Part shown: piece by piece, positions 7,602 to 9,883 of the stretch
Layout of the letters: each line of letters starts with the position of its first letter
How positions within the stretch are numbered: the stretch's first letter is position 1
Origin: Deltaproteobacteria bacterium
GTDB taxonomy: Bacteria; Myxococcota_A; UBA9160; UBA4427
DNA length: 9,883 bases
NCBI GenBank assembly: GCA_011051925.1
Contig: DRKE01000384.1
Location: 1 to 9,883, forward strand
Direction of reading: 5' to 3'
Translations under genes and position numbers: made by a program
The notes under the pieces: generated by a model
Told to the model about the DNA's origin: nothing
Seen by the model: the letters and a program-made list of their open reading frames with translations, nothing else
The model's database searches: none

Positions 7602-8696
7602 CTATCGGGCGAAGACCGGATCGTGTACCCGACAATGCGGCAACCGCCGCGTGGGAATCCGCCCTTCGTAGCATCGGGCAACCCACGAACAGAGCTTCGC
7701 ATTCTCCGGGAAGAGCCGCGTGCGCAGGATCTGCCGCACCTCGAGTCGCCGTGGGATGAGTCCCAGGGCCACCGCCGGTGGATCGTCCCTCCGATTCTCG
7801 GACCGGGCCTTCACATAGTTGCGCCACACCACCCAGATCGCGGCCTGATAGAGCGCCCCTTGCCGGCGTTTCGAAAAGGCGATCGTCTCCCGCTTGTGGT
7901 TCGCACTGCTGTGGCGCAGAAGCAGATCGGCCAGGTTCACCGGAAAGAGGGGGTTCTGCGTCGTTCGAGCCACCCGGGACGAGGTCGTCTCGTGACGGAG
8001 TCGACGGTTCGTCAGTCTTCGGAGTGCCCGGGGATAGGCCTTGTGGTCGTCGGAGCGGATCGTGGCCCGGGCGCCTGGGGGCACGATACGGGCGACGAGT
8101 GCCTGCACGCTCTTGCGCGTGGCCTGGGGGTCCGGACGTCCGTGCCGCGCTTCGAGCCGAGCCCGTTTTTCCCTCTGGGAGGGCCGCATCGAGCCACTTC
8201 GACGCAGTTCGGCATCGCTGAACCCATAGACGTAGTGGGAGGGGCCGATCAGGAGATTCAGGTCGAAGGGCCAGTACTGGCTGTGTTCGAAGGTCCGGAA
8301 TCCATCGAGGACGAGGGGTTCGGTGGGGGCTTCTCGGGGACGGAGACGTTCGTGGAGGAGCAGACAGTGACGGCCGAGGCGATTCATCTGGCGTTGGACG
8401 GTGCTGTGGGCGAGGCCGAACTCGCGGCTGATCTGGCGCAGACAGGCCCCGCCCACGAGACGGTGGAAGAGAGGTACGAGGAGGTCGTTTCGTTTGAGCC
8501 AGTAGGTGGTGGAGAAGGACTGTGAACTGAAGTTCCGGCCACAATGATGACAGAGGTACCGCTGGATGCGAAAGGGAGGCTGAGCGCGGCGGAAGAATCC
8601 CTTCTTCTTGTAGCGCCAGGGCCTTGATCCGGTTCGGGAATCACAGCCTGCGTGGGGACAGTGGGGCGGCGGAACGGAGGGACAGCCAGGCGACAT
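7602..8696 (-). CDS. IS transposase, zinc-ribbon / DDE type
   Basis: A 364-residue transposase. The N-terminal zinc ribbon uses Cys13 and Cys18 (CPHAGC) with Cys49 and Cys52 (YLCHHCGRNF), followed by FSTTYWLKR. A helix-turn-helix follows at about 84-108 (CLRQISREFGLAHSTVQRQ). The catalytic region has candidate acidic residues Asp131 (LVLDGFRTFEHS), Asp216 or Asp217 (IRSDDHKAYPRAL) and Glu270 (NHKRETIAFSKRRQG). The IRSDDHKAYP stretch resembles the second catalytic Asp block of IS1 and IS1595 transposases; the DDE assignment is by pattern and not proven. The C-terminal 40 residues are rich in Arg and Cys. No frameshift or stop interrupts it, so it may be active. The ATG at 8696 precedes the first zinc-binding Cys by 12 codons. 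GAGG lies only one base before it, so the ribosome site is unusual. The stop is TAG. Confidence 0.88.
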   Translation of the reverse strand: MSPGCPSVPPPHCPHAGCDSRTGSRPWRYKKKGFFRRAQPPFRIQRYLCHHCGRNFSSQSFSTTYWLKRNDLLVPLFHRLVGGACLRQISREFGLAHSTVQRQMNRLGRHCLLLHERLRPREAPTEPLVLDGFRTFEHSQYWPFDLNLLIGPSHYVYGFSDAELRRSGSMRPSQREKRARLEARHGRPDPQATRKSVQALVARIVPPGARATIRSDDHKAYPRALRRLTNRRLRHETTSSRVARTTQNPLFPVNLADLLLRHSSANHKRETIAFSKRRQGALYQAAIWVVWRNYVKARSENRRDDPPAVALGLIPRRLEVRQILRTRLFPENAKLCSWVARCYEGRIPTRRLPHCRVHDPVFAR

Positions 8697-8710
8697 GCCT
8701 CATCGAAAAA

Positions 8711-8725
8711 GCAGGCTTCGTGCCA
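8711..8725 (-). promoter_or_regulatory. sigma-54-like -24/-12 element in front of the transposase
   Basis: The minus strand reads TGGCACGAAGCCTGC. This keeps the near-invariant GG, 10 bases, GC of sigma-54 promoters (consensus TGGCACG-N4-TTGC), with CTGC in place of TTGC. The TGGC half is the inner end of the right terminal repeat. The predicted start would be near 8699, only about 3 bases before the transposase ATG, giving an almost leaderless message. This is a single pattern match and may be chance. Confidence 0.3.
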
Positions 8726-8743
8726 GACCCATTCTTCGCGCCA
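8722..8743. repeat. right terminal inverted repeat of the insertion sequence
   Basis: The plus strand begins GCCAGACCCATTC and ends TTCGCGCCA. It is the exact reverse complement of 7524-7545. The repeat lies 25 bases upstream of the transposase ATG, and its outer end is 17 bases from the Hsp20 terminator stem. Confidence 0.92.
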
Positions 8744-8760
8744 CCTTTCAAGAGATGAAA

Positions 8761-8786
8761 CCCGGCGAAACCGAAGTTTCGCCGGG
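8761..8786 (-). terminator. intrinsic-type terminator of the Hsp20 unit
   Basis: CCCGGCGAAA (8761-8770) and TTTCGCCGGG (8777-8786) form a perfect 10-bp stem, 11 bp if the C8771-G8776 pair closes the loop. On the minus strand the stem is followed by TTTCATCTCTT, a broken T-rich tail. It lies 73 bases after the stop of the last Hsp20 gene, with nothing else on that strand in between, so it most likely ends that transcript. It also shields the insertion element from read-through. Confidence 0.75.
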
Positions 8787-8802
8787 CTCACTCATCCAGG
8801 GG

Positions 8803-8832
8803 GTGGATGATGGGGTGGATCCCAGAGTGGAT
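8803..8832. repeat. three GTGGAT words at exact 12-bp spacing
   Basis: GTGGAT starts at 8803, 8815 and 8827 on the plus strand (ATCCAC on the minus strand), with unrelated bases between copies. The array lies in the 3' untranslated stretch between the last Hsp20 stop and the terminator. It could be a decayed 12-bp tandem repeat or a helically phased binding array. No known site is recognised. Confidence 0.4.
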
Positions 8833-8859
8833 CGTTTCGGACGAACGCCGACCCGATCG

Positions 8860-9264
8860 TCAGCCCGCGGATACCGCGATCCGCCTCGGCCGGCTCTCGG
8901 CACTCTTCGGGAGAAGAAGCTCGAGAACACCGTTCTTCATGGTGGCCGAGACCTGGGTCGGATCGATGTCTTCGGAGATCCGGAACTCCCGGTGATATCC
9001 ACCCGTGCGGTATTCGGCATAGAGTGGCCGAAGATCTTCCGGCTCGGGACCCGGAGGGGCATCGAGGGTGAGAACCCCCTTGTCGAGATTGATGTCGACC
9101 CCATCGACATCGACCCCGGGCATGTCCGCCATGATCACGTATGCGTCGGGGCGTTCGAGAATGTCGACATCGGGCCGGAAGACCAGGCCCGGCCGGGTGT
9201 TCTCCGTCGTGACCTCTGCCTTCTCGCGGGCCTCGATCTCACGACTCTCGCTCAGTTCAGGCAT
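8860..9264 (-). CDS. hsp20: Hsp20/alpha-crystallin small heat-shock protein (downstream copy)
   Basis: A 134-residue ATP-independent holdase chaperone of the cytoplasm. An acidic, charged N-terminal arm (1-28, ELSESREIEAREKAEVTTE) precedes the alpha-crystallin domain (about 29-122). The domain is recognised by PDVDILERPDAYVIMADMPGV, then GVLTLDAPPG and the family signature KNGVLELLLPK (110-120). The C-terminus has an I-x-V motif (IAV, 129-131), the equivalent of the I-x-I that docks neighbouring subunits. The loop between strands contains LRPLYAEYRTGGYHREF instead of the ERxxGxFxRxF pattern of its partner, so the two are divergent paralogues, not a recent duplication. The ATG at 9264 was chosen because AGGAG lies 9 bases upstream; the frame is open to 9297, but those codons cover the ribosome site. 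It is the second gene of a two-gene unit and ends at the terminator at 8761-8786. Confidence 0.93.
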   Translation of the reverse strand: MPELSESREIEAREKAEVTTENTRPGLVFRPDVDILERPDAYVIMADMPGVDVDGVDINLDKGVLTLDAPPGPEPEDLRPLYAEYRTGGYHREFRISEDIDPTQVSATMKNGVLELLLPKSAESRPRRIAVSAG

Positions 9265-9285
9265 GGTTGTGTTCTCCTTTCTCTT

Positions 9286-9322
9286 CCAGCGGCCCACGGA
9301 TCGCCTCCGCGGGCACTGCTGG
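9286..9322 (-). other. hairpin between the two Hsp20 genes
   Basis: In minus-strand RNA, an 8-bp stem (9307-9314 with 9292-9299, one G-U pair) has a 7-base loop. It continues through a small internal loop into a 5-bp stem CCAGC/GCTGG (9318-9322 with 9286-9290). The same pair is an A-C mismatch in the plus-strand RNA, which fits a structure used in the sense message. The hairpin ends 8 bases upstream of the AAAGGAG ribosome site of the second gene. It could tune the ratio of the two proteins or protect a processed message. TTTTT follows it on the plus strand (9323-9327), so it could alternatively stop antisense transcription. Confidence 0.5.
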
Positions 9323-9357
9323 TTTTTCGTTCCTCGTCTTTCGTCGGATCCCGCTCG

Positions 9358-9810
9358 CTACTTCGTTTCGATCGTGATCTGACGTGGCTTGGCGGCCGGG
9401 GATTTGGGCAGACTCAGGGTCAGCACCCCGTTCTTGTGGGTCGCCGACGCATGATCGACGTCGATCTCCGTCGGGAGCTCGAAGGCGCGTCGGAAGGTGC
9501 CCGACTGCCGCTCCCGGCGGTGGACGGCGACGCCATCTCCAGCCGGATACTCGATCTTCCGTTCTCCCGAGAGCGTCACGGTCGACCCCTCGATCGAGAC
9601 GTCGACATTCTCCGGGGCGACCCCGGGCATTTCTGCGGTGAGGACATAGCCCTCATCGCTCTCGTAGAGGTTCACGGGGGGGTAGACCCCGCGCGTTCCC
9701 TGGAAGACACCCAGCGGTGTCCGGAATTCGGGATTCAACTCGCGACGAAGCTCGTCCAGAAGTCCGGCCCAGGGGCTCCAGGTCGCAGGACGTGCAGAAA
9801 AAGTGGCCAT
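9358..9810 (-). CDS. hsp20: Hsp20/alpha-crystallin small heat-shock protein (upstream copy)
   Basis: A 150-residue small heat-shock protein, a typical class A-like bacterial length. The N-terminal arm (1-42) has aromatic residues and the usual WSPWAGLLDELRREL. The alpha-crystallin domain (about 43-140) shows PPVNLYESDEGYVLTAEMPG, VTLSGERK, RRERQSGTFRRAFELP (98-113) and the signature HKNGVLTLSLPK (125-136). The C-terminal tail ends with the I-x-I motif ITI (145-147), which permits oligomer assembly. Role: binds unfolding proteins under heat or other stress. The ATG at 9810 follows AAAGGAG at 6 bases, a strong ribosome site. It is the first gene visible of the unit; the next starts 93 bases downstream. 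Its promoter is not seen in the 73 bases before the right edge. No CIRCE repeat and no clear heat-shock sigma factor boxes are present in that piece. Confidence 0.96.
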   Translation of the reverse strand: MATFSARPATWSPWAGLLDELRRELNPEFRTPLGVFQGTRGVYPPVNLYESDEGYVLTAEMPGVAPENVDVSIEGSTVTLSGERKIEYPAGDGVAVHRRERQSGTFRRAFELPTEIDVDHASATHKNGVLTLSLPKSPAAKPRQITIETK

Positions 9811-9827
9811 GATGATCTCCTTTCCCT

Positions 9828-9855
9828 CTGGAGTGGTTTTCCCGGACCCCTCCAG
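9828..9855 (-). other. leader hairpin directly upstream of the first Hsp20 ribosome site
   Basis: CTGGAG (9828-9833) pairs with CTCCAG (9850-9855). After one mismatch GGT (9835-9837) pairs with ACC (9846-9848), leaving an 8-base loop. The stem ends 4 bases before the AAAGGAG ribosome site on the minus strand. The CTCC arm next to the ribosome site could instead pair with its GGAG (9817-9820) across a 9-base loop, so two exclusive folds are possible. Small heat-shock genes are often controlled by RNA thermometers; whether this is one is conjecture, since the competing pairing is only 4 bp. Confidence 0.4.
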
Positions 9856-9883
9856 CGAATACGACCTGATTCGTGTTCACGCC

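Larger units (their letters stand above)
7524..8743 (-). mobile_element. insertion sequence, about 1220 bp, with 22-bp terminal inverted repeats
   Basis: One transposase gene (8696-7602) is bounded by perfect 22-bp inverted repeats at 7524-7545 and 8722-8743. The repeats match 24 of 25 if extended outward to 7521 and 8746. Non-coding ends are short: 56 bases after the transposase stop and 25 bases between its ATG and the right repeat. I find no target-site duplication: left flank GGGAGGGAGC and right flank CCTTTCAAGA share nothing. Zinc-ribbon plus DDE-type architecture and size suggest the IS1595/IS1 side of the DDE transposases, but I cannot name a family. It lies between the Hsp20 terminator (ends 8761) and the tal-pgi leader, and it is transcribed toward tal-pgi. 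Confidence 0.85.

Noticed and set aside
7572..8525. 317-residue plus-strand frame inside the insertion element
   Set aside because: It mirrors the transposase. No domain is seen, and the minus frame has the zinc-ribbon Cys pairs and catalytic motifs.
7510..8760. Target-site duplication around the insertion element
   Set aside because: Flanks of 7-10 bases were compared at three possible element ends, and none match.
9811..9883. Heat-shock promoter or CIRCE operator for the Hsp20 unit
   Set aside because: No convincing -35/-10 pair and no CIRCE inverted repeat in the available 73 bases; the promoter probably lies beyond the edge.

Overview
The window is GC-rich and tightly coded. It carries a TonB-dependent outer-membrane receptor, so the host is Gram-negative. 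The dense minus-strand gene clusters, a sigma-54 enhancer-binding protein and a fused transaldolase/phosphoglucose isomerase suggest a high-GC environmental bacterium, perhaps of the myxobacterial/deltaproteobacterial grade. That placement is an inference from gene style, not a marker gene. No rRNA, tRNA or CRISPR array was seen.

Layout: (1) 1-1694, plus strand: a TonB-dependent receptor that enters from the left edge and lacks its N-terminus. (2) 1756-7433, minus strand, read right to left: a transaldolase-phosphoglucose isomerase fusion (7433-4449); ribose-5-phosphate isomerase A one base downstream (4447-3731); an unrecognised 89-residue protein with a TTG start (3613-3344); and a sigma-54-dependent activator with a degenerate receiver domain (3180-1756). 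The receptor and the activator converge on a 61-base gap. (3) 7524-8743: a complete-looking insertion element of about 1.22 kb, with perfect 22-bp terminal inverted repeats around one transposase gene. (4) 8761-9855, minus strand: two different Hsp20 small heat-shock proteins in one unit (9810-9358, then 9264-8860), with a hairpin in the leader, a hairpin between the genes and an intrinsic-type terminator at the end. The promoter probably lies at or beyond the right edge.

How the genes work together: the fusion protein and RpiA cover three enzymes linking glycolysis with the non-oxidative pentose phosphate branch, and their 1-base spacing implies coupled translation. The regulator and small protein downstream may share a transcript with them, but gaps of 117 and 163 bases allow separate expression. 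The Hsp20 pair is an independent stress unit. The insertion element sits exactly between the Hsp20 terminator and the tal-pgi leader and is transcribed toward tal-pgi.

The least explained items are the insertion element (family not named, no target-site duplication, a sigma-54-like promoter touching its terminal repeat), the regulator whose phospho-acceptor position is Glu, and the RNA hairpins of the Hsp20 unit. No new multi-gene defence or biosynthetic system is evident.
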